Shown: positions 7,770 to 16,514, numbered from the stretch's first letter. The stretch is 64,000 nt of DNA from Sphaerisporangium siamense (GCF_014205275.1 NZ_JACHND010000001.1:4154001-4218000); one strand, 5' to 3'. Made by a program: numbers and translations. Notes: a model not told the origin generated them from the sequence alone.

Positions 7770-9304
7770 GACACCTCCAGGCGGGTTATGTTGATGTCGT
7801 CGGCGTGGACACTCGGCGCGCCGTTCACGGTGGCTGGCGCAGAGGGCGGCTGGACGACATTGCCGGGCAGGAACCGGTAACCCTTGGCGGTCATCTCTTC
7901 GCGCGCCGCCTGGACACGAAGCCGTGCCCAGCCCTTGCTGAATCCGTATCGCTCGACGATCTCGCCTTGGGTGGGCGTGCGGCCTTTACGCATGGCCGCG
8001 CGGACCCACTTCTCGGCCTCGCGATTGTCCTGCTCATCCGGACGATCCCGGTCACTGTCGTGCTCGCTGTCGAGGGCCGGAGAAGTGACCGGCTGGATGA
8101 CAGGCGAGGGGGTGTCGGCGGGGGGCTGCGGCGGACAGTCGATCGTCGTCGCCGTGGTCACTTCATCGTTAGCCGGAGTGATCGGCGAAGTGACCGGTGA
8201 AGTGATCGCGGCGATGGCGCCGTGGTGGTCGATGGCCGGCCCTTCGACCGTCGTCGCGACGGTCATTTCGCCGGGCGCCGGAGTGGTGTCGGCAATGACC
8301 ATCTGGGTGACCGTGATGAGGTCGGACTGGGTGCGGATGAGGGCCGCCTGGGCGGCCGTGATCTGTTCGCGGGCTCGGTCGAGCAGTACCGCCCCCTCGG
8401 TCGTGGTCTCGTCGGCCTGGACCGCGAGGATCGCCGCCGAGGGGGACTGCTCGCCGTGGCGGACCGCCCACTTCAACGCCTGCCAGGTCTCCGCGCGGTG
8501 GAGCACCCAGCGCAAGACGCTGAACTTGGGGGCCCGTGGGTCGATGAGCCCAGCGGTGCGGAGCTGGGTTCGGTGCAGGTGCCGGGAGTGCATGGCCCAC
8601 AACCAGGGCGACAGGATCGACGCCAGGCCGAACATGATGGCCTGGTCGGTGGGATGCCCGTCCGGGGCGTAGTGGTGGTAGTTGAGCCCGCCCACGATCA
8701 GGGCGATGGCGTAGGAGGTGACGCGCAGCCGGAACACACTGTCGCCTTCGATGAGGGCGACGTGGGCGTGCCAGCCGACGTAGATAGCGATGGACTCCAC
8801 CACTGCAGCGGCACCGAGCGCGGCCAGCAGATCCCAGCCGAACCCCTTGTGGAAGGCGGTGACCTGCCCGGCGATCGCGACCAGGTTGACGCCGACGATC
8901 GCGCCGACCAGGACGAGGGTGCGGCGCAGCGTCTCGGCGCGCCGGCGAGCCGTGCCCCACCAGGCGGCCCGATCGCGGCTTCGGATGTCCTTGCGGTGGC
9001 GCTTGGCCTCCTCGGCGCGCTGTCGGCGCCGCAGCCGGGCCTCGGCGAGGATGTCCTCGCGCCGGGCCTCGGCTTCGGCGTCACGGGCACGCCGCTCGGC
9101 TCGCGTGGGCCTGGTCGAGGGCGAGGTCGAGGCGTCGTCCCAACCATGCGTGGTGTCCTCGGCCGCAGGCATGCGGGTGGTGCTGCGCTCGCGCTCGATC
9201 CGGAGCTGGGTGTCGGAGCGCAGCACCTCGGCCTGAGCACGGCGGGCCTCGGCGTCGGCCTCGGCGACCGCCCGCTCGGCCCGGTGATCGTAGAAGGTGG
9301 TCAC
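7766..9304 (-). CDS. DUF2637 membrane protein with C-terminal HTH-like segment
   Basis: A 512-aa protein. The GTG at 9304 overlaps the preceding stop (GTGA), so the longer frame is rejected. Residues 1-128 are a charged Ala/Arg-rich coiled-coil-like region. Four membrane helices follow at about 129-150, 157-178, 194-212 and 222-240, the DUF2637 arrangement. A Thr/Pro-rich linker (about 350-430) leads to a helix-turn-helix-like end (PTQGEIVERYGFSKGWARLR). DUF2637 proteins resemble SpdB2-type spread proteins, suggesting a role in plasmid spread; the HTH end suggests DNA contact. Confidence 0.75.
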   Translation of the reverse strand: MTTFYDHRAERAVAEADAEARRAQAEVLRSDTQLRIERERSTTRMPAAEDTTHGWDDASTSPSTRPTRAERRARDAEAEARREDILAEARLRRRQRAEEAKRHRKDIRSRDRAAWWGTARRRAETLRRTLVLVGAIVGVNLVAIAGQVTAFHKGFGWDLLAALGAAAVVESIAIYVGWHAHVALIEGDSVFRLRVTSYAIALIVGGLNYHHYAPDGHPTDQAIMFGLASILSPWLWAMHSRHLHRTQLRTAGLIDPRAPKFSVLRWVLHRAETWQALKWAVRHGEQSPSAAILAVQADETTTEGAVLLDRAREQITAAQAALIRTQSDLITVTQMVIADTTPAPGEMTVATTVEGPAIDHHGAIAAITSPVTSPITPANDEVTTATTIDCPPQPPADTPSPVIQPVTSPALDSEHDSDRDRPDEQDNREAEKWVRAAMRKGRTPTQGEIVERYGFSKGWARLRVQAAREEMTAKGYRFLPGNVVQPPSAPATVNGAPSVHADDINITRLEVS

Positions 9305-9450
9305 GACGCCACCGGCCGGATCACGTAGGCGAGCGCAGCCTCGAAGCACGCCGGCTCGCACGCCTGCATGAACGACAGCATCGTGGCGGTCTGTGTGGGC
9401 GTCAGGTGGGACAGCGCGTCCTGCATGGCCGCGCGGTCGAGGTCGCTCAT
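9301..9450 (-). CDS. Small protein, 49 aa
   Basis: ATG at 9450 opens MSDLDRAAMQDALSHL; both ends overlap neighbours by 4 bp (ATGA, GTGA), strong evidence that this short frame is translated. It is helical with two Cys (ACEPACFEAA). No known family. Confidence 0.55.
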   Translation of the reverse strand: MSDLDRAAMQDALSHLTPTQTATMLSFMQACEPACFEAALAYVIRPVAS

Positions 9451-9641
9451 CGGGCGCTCCGGGCGGTGTTGTGGGCGTGGATCCGCTCGCGGTCGCGGGC
9501 GCACGCGGCGTCGGTCTCTTCGCGCTGGGCGGGGGAGAGGCGGGGCATCACGGCGTCACGGGTGGGGATGTGCTCGCCGAGTGCCTCGTAGAGGACCCGG
9601 ATGAGCAGGTCCGTGGCCTCGGCGTTGGACAGGCGGCTCAC
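9447..9641 (-). CDS. Small acidic/charged protein, 64 aa
   Basis: GTG at 9641, overlapping the upstream stop, opens VSRLSNAEATDLLIRVLYEA. Helical and charged, ending in an Arg/His-rich tail. No domain recognised. Real because of coupled overlaps on both sides. Confidence 0.55.
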   Translation of the reverse strand: MSRLSNAEATDLLIRVLYEALGEHIPTRDAVMPRLSPAQREETDAACARDRERIHAHNTARSAR

Positions 9642-9802
9642 CGCGGACTCCGGAGGGTGCGGGTGGGGCGGCGGCAGACGTGGCTGCCGGTGAACTGGGC
9701 GCTGCAACGCGAGCAGGTGGTGATCGGCGTGGTGGGGGCGTCGTTGGCACCGGCCGGCCACTGCTGCCGGGCGTGCGGCGCAAGCGAGGGGACTGTGGTC
9801 AC
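9638..9802 (-). CDS. Small zinc-ribbon protein, 54 aa
   Basis: The GTG at 9802 overlaps the stop of the 9799-10128 gene. Pro/Thr-rich N-terminus, then CSRCSAQFTGSHVC, a C-x2-C and H-x-C zinc site. Possibly nucleic-acid binding; no family named. Confidence 0.55.
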   Translation of the reverse strand: MTTVPSLAPHARQQWPAGANDAPTTPITTCSRCSAQFTGSHVCRRPTRTLRSPR

Positions 9803-10128
9803 GACGGCTGCCCGCCAACCGCCGGACAGATCCGGCACGAGGAGTCGCCGCAGGACGTCGCCGTGGGCGCGGGCATGGCCGACGGGTCGTCGGGGGCGAC
9901 CGCCTCCCGGGTGGCCTGAATCTGGAGGACCGCGTCGTAGAGGGCCGCGGAGAACAACTCCAGCTCGGCCTCGTCGAACGTCTCCTCCGTGTGCATGTCG
10001 ATGATCGTGCGGGCGATGTCGAAGCCGTAGATGCGGATCAGGTCGATGACGAGGGCCGCGCCGGATCGCAAGCCGAAGGTGAAGATGGACGTGGGGGCGT
10101 CGGACGTGGGCGGAGTACGCTCAGCCAT
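9799..10128 (-). CDS. Hypothetical protein, 109 aa
   Basis: First gene of the leftward chain beginning at 10.1 kb. Starts MAERTPPTSDAPTSIF after an AGGAGAG ribosome site; the centre is acidic and helical (HTEETFDEAELELF) and the C-terminus has two Cys (SCGDSSCRIC). Transcription probably starts in the 10.13-10.30 kb gap, which holds a strong double palindrome. Function unknown. Confidence 0.6.
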   Translation of the reverse strand: MAERTPPTSDAPTSIFTFGLRSGAALVIDLIRIYGFDIARTIIDMHTEETFDEAELELFSAALYDAVLQIQATREAVAPDDPSAMPAPTATSCGDSSCRICPAVGGQPS

Positions 10129-10226
10129 GGATCTCTCTCCTGTAACGGCAGGTTGGAGGGTCTAGGGCCTGTTCGGTGTTCCAGCACCGGGCAGGCCCGT
10201 TTTGCGTTGGTCGCCTCTGACGACTT

Positions 10227-10278
10227 CTTGCGGGTGTGGCCACACCCAAGTTACGTTAGGTGTGGCCACACCCGCAAG
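10227..10278. promoter_or_regulatory. Nested double palindrome, likely operator
   Basis: GGGTGTGGCCACACCC (10232-10247) is a perfect 16-bp palindrome, and GGTGTGGCCACACC (10259-10272) a perfect 14-bp one, centres 26 bp apart. The whole block is itself symmetric: CTTGCGGG at its left end mirrors CCCGCAAG at its right. It lies between divergent transcription units (10128 leftward, 10337 rightward). This is the expected place for a repressor controlling both, possibly the small RHH-like protein encoded next door. Confidence 0.65.
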
Positions 10279-10300
10279 TCGCATCCAAGGAGAGCTGCAA

Positions 10301-10330
10301 TTGATAACCGAGGGCCATACCCCGTACCGT
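10301..10330 (+). promoter_or_regulatory. Probable promoter for a leaderless mRNA
   Basis: TTGATA (10301-10306) and TACCGT (10325-10330) are 18 bp apart, a plausible vegetative sigma promoter. The GTG at 10337 is 6 bp past the -10 with no ribosome site, so the transcript would be leaderless, common in actinomycetes. Confidence 0.45.
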
Positions 10331-10336
10331 GATCTC

Positions 10337-10522
10337 GTGCCCAACCAGCCATCGACCCCGAAGCACGGCGTCCGGATCCCGGACGTCCGGTGGAACGCCT
10401 TCGGCGAGCGTGCGCAGCAACAGGGCACCGATCGGACCAAGTTGATCAACGCGTTCATGGCGTGGTACATCCGCGAACCCGGCGCCGAACTGCCCGAACG
10501 TCCATCGGTCGGCGAGGAATAA
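10337..10522 (+). CDS. Small RHH-like DNA-binding protein, 61 aa
   Basis: From GTG at 10337. A strand-like HGVRIPDVRWNAFGERA followed by two helices (TDRTKLINAFMAWYIRE) has the size and pattern of a ribbon-helix-helix (CopG/MetJ-like) repressor. It lies 58 bp to the right of the nested palindrome, so autoregulation and control of the divergent 10128 unit are plausible. Fold assignment is by pattern only. Confidence 0.6.
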   Translation: MPNQPSTPKHGVRIPDVRWNAFGERAQQQGTDRTKLINAFMAWYIREPGAELPERPSVGEE

Positions 10523-10693
10523 CGCCAGCTAATAGGCACCTTTCAATTCAACGTAGGGCGCCATGAGTAAACGATGCACTGAGAGTGCATCGCTGATGCA
10601 GCGTGACCGCTCTCAGTGCATCGCCAGTGCGTCCTTCGACGCGCTTGTTAACATCAAGGTCCATCCGCTGGTACGGCCCGCAGGGAGCCGGAC

Positions 10694-11356
10694 GTGGACG
10701 TCGTAGACCGCTGGACCGGGCGCCATGCCTGCGCTCTCCAGGCTGCGTTACGCATGACCCACGATGAGTTCGCTGAGTCGCTGGGTGTCGCCCGCAGAAC
10801 CGTCGCCGCATGGCACGGCAGGCCGGCCGTGGTCTTGCGCTCCGACATGCAGCGCGCTCTGGACACCGCCTATGAGAGGGCGCCCGCGACAGCCCGGGCC
10901 CGATTCATGCAACACCTCGGTCGCCTGCAGCGCGGCCCCGGCAAGCAAGAGCAGGCGCTCACGGTGGCCATCGCTGTCGTCGTCAAGGATGGGCACGTGC
11001 TCCTGGTGTGCAGGCGCGACGCCGAGACGGCAGGCATCACCTGGCAGTTCGTCGCTGGCGTCGTCAAGCCCGGCGTAGCACCCGAGATCATCGCGGTCCG
11101 GGAGACCTTTGCCGAGACCGGCGTGCACTGCTCCGTCCGAACGCACCTCGGCAGCCGCCTTCACCCAGTGACGGGCGTCCACTGCGACTACTACCTGTGC
11201 GACTACCTTGCAGGGGACGTCGAGAACCGCGACCCCGAAGAGAATGTGAGCGCCATCTGGGCGCTGCAGACCGCTCTCACCCGCTTCATACCGCCCGAAC
11301 AGATCTACGCCCCGGTGCTCGACGCCATCGAGGAGAACCATGAACGACCAGCCTGA
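10694..11356 (+). CDS. HTH-Nudix fusion, likely ligand-sensing regulator
   Basis: A 220-aa protein with an N-terminal XRE-like HTH (about 10-45, MTHDEFAESLGVARRTVAAW) and a C-terminal Nudix domain (about 88-215). The Nudix box is degenerate: GVVKPGVAPEIIAVRETFAETGV lacks the first Glu, and Ala replaces one Glu of the EE pair, so hydrolysis may be impaired. This recalls NrtR-type regulators in which Nudix folds sense nucleotides. GTG start with a GGGAG site. It overlaps the next gene by 17 bp; that gene is a canonical Nudix enzyme, making a sensor-enzyme pair plausible. Confidence 0.75.
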   Translation: MDVVDRWTGRHACALQAALRMTHDEFAESLGVARRTVAAWHGRPAVVLRSDMQRALDTAYERAPATARARFMQHLGRLQRGPGKQEQALTVAIAVVVKDGHVLLVCRRDAETAGITWQFVAGVVKPGVAPEIIAVRETFAETGVHCSVRTHLGSRLHPVTGVHCDYYLCDYLAGDVENRDPEENVSAIWALQTALTRFIPPEQIYAPVLDAIEENHERPA

Positions 11357-11741
11357 ACGGCCCGCCATTGCCGCTGCCGTCATCGTGGACGACGGTCGAC
11401 TCCTACTCGTCCGCCGTCGAGTCAGCGAGGGGAGCCTGTCGTGGCAGTTCCCGGCCGGTGCCGTGGAAGCGGGAGAGTCCGGGGAAGAGGCTGCCGTGCG
11501 AGAAACGCGTGAGGAGACGGGCCTCGCGGTCGTCCCGGTCAAGCATCTCGGGGAACGCATCCACCCGAACACCGGCCGTCTCATGATCTACGTGGCATGC
11601 GAGGTGCTCGACGGATCTGCTCATGTGGCCGACGCCGACGAACTCGCCGAGGTCGAATGGTGCGATCGCGTGTTGGTGGCAGACCATGTCCCCTACCCGT
11701 TCTATGAGCCTGTTCAGGCGTACTTGGACGGGCTCCTCTGA
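11340..11741 (+). CDS. Nudix (MutT-like) hydrolase
   Basis: A 133-aa minimal Nudix enzyme with an intact box near residues 40-62 (GAVEAGESGEEAAVRETREE). It begins inside the end of the HTH-Nudix gene, so the two are coupled. The C-terminus YPFYEPVQAYLDGLL is closely matched by a remnant at 17054-17155. Probable role: hydrolysis of a modified nucleotide; substrate unknown. Confidence 0.85.
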   Translation: MNDQPERPAIAAAVIVDDGRLLLVRRRVSEGSLSWQFPAGAVEAGESGEEAAVRETREETGLAVVPVKHLGERIHPNTGRLMIYVACEVLDGSAHVADADELAEVEWCDRVLVADHVPYPFYEPVQAYLDGLL

Positions 11742-11759
11742 GCCAGTCGCAGCGAGCTC

Positions 11760-12647
11760 CTATGCGCCTGGGTGCTGCTGGGCTGCCCGACGTCGCCGAC
11801 GTAGTTCACGCTGAGCCTGCGCACGGGCACACTCACGCGAGCAATACTTCACGCCCTCCGATCGGTATTGTCCGTACTCCGCACGTCCCCGTTGGCGGAC
11901 GAAGGGGCGGCCGCAGGGCTCATTTGTGCATCTTTTGACGGGTGTTCCTTCTGCAAGGTGGTTGTACAGCTGCAAGAATGACACGGAGAAGATCGTGGGC
12001 CATCTATCGGATAGATCCCCCAGTCCGACGCTGAATTTCCGTAGCGCGCCGTTCATTGTGTCCTTAAGGTCCGAGAGGCGTAGTTCAATTTCAAGCTTCC
12101 TAAGTGCGTTCAAAGATTCTGGCCATAGAAAAGGCTTGTCGCTATTGAGCTGCTGTAGGAAGCGCAAACGCTCGTCGGAAACATCTGGCTCGACGACCCT
12201 CTCCAAGCCTCCTTCTTCCTGGCAGGCCAGCCATGTTTGGACGGCGCGCTGAGCGAGACGGATATGGAATGACACCTCCTCGCGGTGGAAGCCTGACCCC
12301 GACCTGAAGCGATCGCGGTGCTCCTCTTCGGTAGGAATGGCTGCAATCTCGTCTTCGTGATCGAGACGCAACGACTGGTGTATTTCCTGAAATTCAAAGG
12401 CGAACAGCAAGCCGTAGGTTCTCATGAGATGAGCTGCGGCGTCGAGGTCGTCGGGTGGCGTTTCAAGTAGCTCCCGCATGTAGAAGTCTTGCGGAAGGTG
12501 GATGGGACTCCCTCGCAGGATCCCAGCCGGCCACGCAAGCCAATCGCCATCTACTTCCACCTCAAGCAATGGAGTCACGGGAGGGGTTGGGATCACAGTC
12601 CCCGGCCAGAGCGTAGGACGAAATCGTGGGTCGAGGTATGACGTCAT
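11760..12647 (-). CDS. CGNR-like zinc-finger protein
   Basis: A 295-aa mostly helical protein whose C-terminus carries [12 protein letters not shown] and [16 protein letters not shown], i.e. C-x4-C and C-x3-C, the zinc finger of ABATE/CGNR-type putative regulators. The remainder does not clearly match the usual ABATE domain. Convergent with the Nudix gene (18 bp apart). Codon use is less GC-biased in the middle (AAAAGGCTTGTCGC-type stretches), a possible sign of recent transfer. Likely a transcription regulator. Confidence 0.6.
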   Translation of the reverse strand: MTSYLDPRFRPTLWPGTVIPTPPVTPLLEVEVDGDWLAWPAGILRGSPIHLPQDFYMRELLETPPDDLDAAAHLMRTYGLLFAFEFQEIHQSLRLDHEDEIAAIPTEEEHRDRFRSGSGFHREEVSFHIRLAQRAVQTWLACQEEGGLERVVEPDVSDERLRFLQQLNSDKPFLWPESLNALRKLEIELRLSDLKDTMNGALRKFSVGLGDLSDRWPTIFSVSFLQLYNHLAEGTPVKRCTNEPCGRPFVRQRGRAEYGQYRSEGVKYCSRECARAQAQRELRRRRRAAQQHPGA

Positions 12648-12728
12648 GGCGCCACCCTAGCCGCTAGGGTCGTAGCACGTAACCCTCTTCCTCTGTACCA
12701 CGCCCCCGGCAGACTGGAAGGCTCCCAC

Positions 12729-13481
12729 ATGATCGACATCCCTGCACGAGCTTCTGCATCCCCCTTCGATGCGCTGCGCCACGAAGATCAGAACGGCGAG
12801 TATTGGACCGCCCGTGAGCTCCAGGTCGTCATGGGCTACGAGAAGTGGGAACACTTCCAAGACGTCATCGAACGCGCCATCCGATCCGCTGAGAACACCG
12901 GCACCTACTCTGAGCAGCCTTTTTCCCGGATCCGGGAGAAAGGCACCGGCGGCGCACCCCGCATCGACTACCGCTTGAGCCGTCACGCGGCCTACCTCGT
13001 GGCCATGAACGGCCATCCGAACAAGTCCCAGGTCGCCGCGGCGCAGGCGTACTTCACGGTCCGAACTCGCGAGGCCGAGGTCGCCATGGCCAAGCCCATG
13101 TCTGAGCTGGAGATGGCCCGCAAGTACGTCGCCGTCCTGGAGCGAGAGGCAGCCCTCTCCAAGGAGTTGGAGGTGGCTAAGCCCAAGGCCACCAAGTGGG
13201 AGGCCTACATCAACAGCGACGGCCTGATCGGCATGCGAGAGCTGGCCGACATCCTGAAGACCAACGTCGTCACGCTCACGAGCTGGCTGGTCGAGGTCAA
13301 CCTGTTCCGCCGAAGCATCTCGCGGCACGGCGGCGCGCGGAACCTCCCCCGGGCCACCACTCAGAACGCTGGCTACTTCGAGACCAAGACCGAGACGGCC
13401 AACGGCGCTGTGTTCCCCGTCGCCTACGCCACGCCTCGCGGGGTGGACGTGGTTGTGGATCTCTGGTGGCGGAAGCAATAA
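12729..13481 (+). CDS. Phage antirepressor-like protein (BRO/KilA-type)
   Basis: A 250-aa protein. The N-terminal 110 residues match the BRO/DinD-like antirepressor pattern: FDALRHEDQNGEYWTAREL, GYEKWEHFQDVIERA, DYRLSRHAAYLVAMNGHP. A charged coil follows (about 125-150), then a KilAC-like C-terminus with HTH character (LIGMRELADILKTNVVTL). Such proteins antagonise repressors in prophages and integrative elements. AGGAAGG-type site before the ATG at 12729. It may act on element repressors. Confidence 0.75.
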   Translation: MIDIPARASASPFDALRHEDQNGEYWTARELQVVMGYEKWEHFQDVIERAIRSAENTGTYSEQPFSRIREKGTGGAPRIDYRLSRHAAYLVAMNGHPNKSQVAAAQAYFTVRTREAEVAMAKPMSELEMARKYVAVLEREAALSKELEVAKPKATKWEAYINSDGLIGMRELADILKTNVVTLTSWLVEVNLFRRSISRHGGARNLPRATTQNAGYFETKTETANGAVFPVAYATPRGVDVVVDLWWRKQ

Positions 13482-13956
13482 CCCAATTTGTGTGCAAACG
13501 CGGGCGGGGGACCTGGTGCTGCTGGACAACGGTGCGGCCAATTACGAGGCCGCCGTCTCAGCCCCCGGACCGCTTCGACATCGGCCGCCCTGCCGTGCCG
13601 CATCTCAGCTCTGACCATCGGCATCGGCTACTGCATCGGCGCCCGTTGGCCTACACCGAGTTGCGGGTGGTCTTCTTCCAGCTCCCTACCCTCAAACTGG
13701 GGTGCGCGACCGACAAGCTGAGCTTGTTTGAGCAAATGCTCACCGGCGGTCTGACCGCCCTACCGGTCATCTGGTGACCGCCGTGACCAAGACGAGCGCG
13801 AAGACGAACCTGCGGCCGGGTCTGTGGCCGGATGTACCCGACGATTGCCCGCGCCCTGGACGAGGGCGGCCCGGCCGGGCGGCCACGCACCTACGGAAAT
13901 CTCTTGCGTAGGTACGGCCGGCCGCCCGGTGAGGAGGTCAGCCAGAACACCGAGGG
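13482..13956. other. Intergenic region with a long hairpin
   Basis: No supported gene lies in these 475 bp between convergent genes. One imperfect hairpin is evident: CCGGGCGGCC (13875-13884) against the CCGCCCGG end of 13916-13929, with an inner stem CCTACG (13890-13895) / CGTAGG (13907-13912). It could be a bidirectional terminator or a structured RNA. Short frames here have no recognisable product. Confidence 0.4.
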
Positions 13957-14412
13957 TCAGGCGATCCGCTGACGGCCGACGAGCGGCAGCCACCCCGCAG
14001 AGGACGGCCAGGTGCGGTGCGGCATCTGGGTCCGCAGATCCAACGCCTCAGCGGCCCAGCCTTCGGCGGCTTTCAGAGCGGGACCGGAGATCTGATCGTA
14101 GGCGGGGGCAACCCAGATCCAATGGAAGGCCTCGCGCTTCCACCGCTCGGCCAGATGCTTTCTGATCCGCCCGGTCACGCCCTGGGCGCCAGACGCGTTG
14201 CCGAGCCACAGGATGCGGTGCTTGGCGTCGAGAGCGAGGTACAGGCCGGGAGAGTAGGCCTGAACGCTGTCGACCCGGGACCAGAAAGGCTCGCCGCTGC
14301 TGTAGCAGCCCAAGGCGTGCGTCAGGAGCGGGACGTGATGCCGCTGCAGGACCGGCCCCGGCGCCGAAGCGTCGGCGTACGGGGCGCAGGCCGACGGCCC
14401 GATGCCGCTCAT
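13957..14412 (-). CDS. GIY-YIG-like nuclease domain protein
   Basis: A 151-aa protein. ATG at 14412 overlaps the 14409-16514 stop (ATGA), so the two are coupled. The C-terminal 100 residues show a GIY-YIG-like layout: GLY at 56-58, ILWLG at 67-71 in the place of YIG, a basic helix GRIRKHLAER with Arg84, and acidic candidates Glu117/Glu122. GIY-YIG domains cut DNA in homing, restriction and repair. The match is by motif spacing only, and the YIG variant WLG is unusual. It could be an inactive fold. Confidence 0.5.
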   Translation of the reverse strand: MSGIGPSACAPYADASAPGPVLQRHHVPLLTHALGCYSSGEPFWSRVDSVQAYSPGLYLALDAKHRILWLGNASGAQGVTGRIRKHLAERWKREAFHWIWVAPAYDQISGPALKAAEGWAAEALDLRTQMPHRTWPSSAGWLPLVGRQRIA

Positions 14413-16514
14413 TCGGTGTCCTGCGAGAAGGGGAAGTCGTTGATGTCGCCGGCCGTGGCGTCGGTGTTGGTCGGCCGATACCGCAGCAGCTTCAGCTGCT
14501 GGCTGGCGACCCCCAAGATGCCCTGCAGCGCCTCGAGCTCGTCCTGCCAGCCTTCCCGATCCTCGGCCGTCATCTCCCGGCCCTCCCCGACGAGAGGCAC
14601 CATGGCCGTGAAATGCTCGGCGATAGCGTTCGCGGCTCGTTTCGCGCTCTTGAACAGGCCGACCGTGTTCTGGAGCTTGGCCGTCCACTGCTCGCTGGGC
14701 GACAGCTGGGACTGTGTGCCCGGCCTGCCGTCGGGCTCGGGCTGGCTGGTCTCCAACGGCCAATGGCTGGTGAACCACTCCGAGTCGGCCGCCTTCGTCT
14801 CGGTGGTCACCACCTCCCCGTTCACAACGCGGCGCAGACGGCCCTCAGGTGTGCCCTGCCGCGGCGCGGCCGGGCGGCCAGCGCGTACCTGGAGCACCTC
14901 GGCGAACGCGTCGATAGCCTCGACGAACAGCCTGATCCCGTCGCTGGTGGTGCGGGCTGCAGCGAGCTTGGTCGACGGCGTGCGCCGGTCGCCAGTGGAT
15001 CCGTAGGAACCGAGGAGCACCTTGCCGTTGACCAGACCCGGAACCGCGACATGCGCCAACTCGGCACGAGCCTCGTCGCGGATCGGGCCGGGGTCGGCGG
15101 ACATCGCGGCGGCGATCAGGTCAGCGGCCGACAGGCCGGTCGTAGGAATGCCCTGCCGGACCATCCGCTGATGGGGGGTGTCCATCGCGGCCGCCGGGAG
15201 ATCGACTCCGCCGACTGCGGCGGTGAGCAGGGCGCTGCGGATCTCGGCCCTGGTCTGCACGTGCTTAGCGGTCAGGTGTGCTGGCGGCGGCTCAACGAGC
15301 ACCTTGGTCGTCCTGCGCAGATCGGGGATGTTGTTGGGGAAGACCACCCGGTCGACCAGCCGGACAAGCGCCACCACGGCCTCACGCGGCTCGGCGTGAA
15401 GACATGCAGCAGGCGTCGCACCGGACAGGACCGCGTGTTCCAGGTCCGTGATCGCGTCGGCGGCATACGCGGCGTCGGCCAGCTTGCGGCCGGACGCCAT
15501 GGCCTGGTTGGCGCCGGTGAAGTCCAGCGGGCCCCGCAGGTGGGTGCGCAGGTTGGTCGAGGCCAGCGCTGCGTCGAAGTCCGGCCGGCTCTCGTCGGCC
15601 GGGACATATCCGATCACGAACGCGGCGTCGGTGGTCGCAACCTGGATCGCGGCGTTGGCGGCCTCCGCGAACCGGCGATTCTGCATCGCCTCCGCGGCCT
15701 TGTTCGGATCGTCGGCCGGGATCTCGATGCTCTCGGGATCGACGCCGAAGAACTCGTTGAGCTTCGCGGTGTATCGGTCCCGCCAGTCAGCCGGGTCCCG
15801 CCAGCGCTGATCCTCGGGTCCACCGAAGATCCGTTGAGGCAGGCCGAGCAGTCCGACCGCGGGGAGGAGGCCGTACAGGTCGTGGCGGTGCCGGGTGCGG
15901 TTGGAGCCGGCCGTGGCGGCGGAGGTGTCCCACACCTGGTCGCCGACGCGGTAGCGCACGATGTGGTAGGTGGCCCGCTCGGACTGGCCGGAGACCTGAA
16001 GGTCGGCCTTCAGGTCGTACTTACGGGCCTTCTCGGCCGCGTTCAGCCTGCCCTCGACGAAGGTCAGGTGGTCTATGAGCGACTGCTCGGACTCGAACTC
16101 GACCTCCAGTTGCGCGGGCTGGCGGCCGTCTGGCGCCGTCATCGCCACGACGCGCGGCGTGGCCACGGCGACGGCCTGGGCCACGTCGTAGGCGAAGCGG
16201 ATGTTGAACTGGTTGATCGCGCTGGCCAGACCGGGCTGCTTGGCGATCAGCTGGTAGAGGATGCCGTGCTCGGTCTTCACCTTGAGGACGGCGTTGGGTT
16301 TGAAGCCCTTGACCACGATGCCGGTGTTCTTGCTGCCGCTGGTTTCGATCAGGGGCTTGATGTTGGTGATGTCGGTGGCGAGGCGTTCCAGGGCGCTCTG
16401 GTCGAGAGTGCACCGTGGGTCTTTCAGGCCTGCCTGGACGAACTGGGCCCGGTACTCGGGCTCGTCGAGGTAGGGGAAGGGTCCGGTCGGGCGGTTGGGA
16501 CGACGCGGTGACAT
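14409..16514 (-). CDS. Large protein of unknown family (701 aa) paired with a GIY-YIG-like protein
   Basis: Start chosen at ATG 16514 (MSPRRPNRPTGPF) with an AGAGGTG ribosome site, not at a start 264 bp further out. No signal peptide or membrane helix. The first 220 residues contain KVKTEHGILYQLIAK and GSNRT (203-207), loosely like the G-x-x-R-T motif of ParB/sulfiredoxin-type or DndB-like proteins, but not decisive. The rest is Ala-rich and helical. Coupling to the small nuclease-like gene suggests a two-component DNA-acting module. I do not recognise the family. Confidence 0.55.
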   Translation of the reverse strand: MSPRRPNRPTGPFPYLDEPEYRAQFVQAGLKDPRCTLDQSALERLATDITNIKPLIETSGSKNTGIVVKGFKPNAVLKVKTEHGILYQLIAKQPGLASAINQFNIRFAYDVAQAVAVATPRVVAMTAPDGRQPAQLEVEFESEQSLIDHLTFVEGRLNAAEKARKYDLKADLQVSGQSERATYHIVRYRVGDQVWDTSAATAGSNRTRHRHDLYGLLPAVGLLGLPQRIFGGPEDQRWRDPADWRDRYTAKLNEFFGVDPESIEIPADDPNKAAEAMQNRRFAEAANAAIQVATTDAAFVIGYVPADESRPDFDAALASTNLRTHLRGPLDFTGANQAMASGRKLADAAYAADAITDLEHAVLSGATPAACLHAEPREAVVALVRLVDRVVFPNNIPDLRRTTKVLVEPPPAHLTAKHVQTRAEIRSALLTAAVGGVDLPAAAMDTPHQRMVRQGIPTTGLSAADLIAAAMSADPGPIRDEARAELAHVAVPGLVNGKVLLGSYGSTGDRRTPSTKLAAARTTSDGIRLFVEAIDAFAEVLQVRAGRPAAPRQGTPEGRLRRVVNGEVVTTETKAADSEWFTSHWPLETSQPEPDGRPGTQSQLSPSEQWTAKLQNTVGLFKSAKRAANAIAEHFTAMVPLVGEGREMTAEDREGWQDELEALQGILGVASQQLKLLRYRPTNTDATAGDINDFPFSQDTE

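Noticed and set aside
10227-10278. Replication iterons
   Set aside because: Only two palindromes, no direct repeat series and no rep gene adjacent; an operator is the simpler reading.
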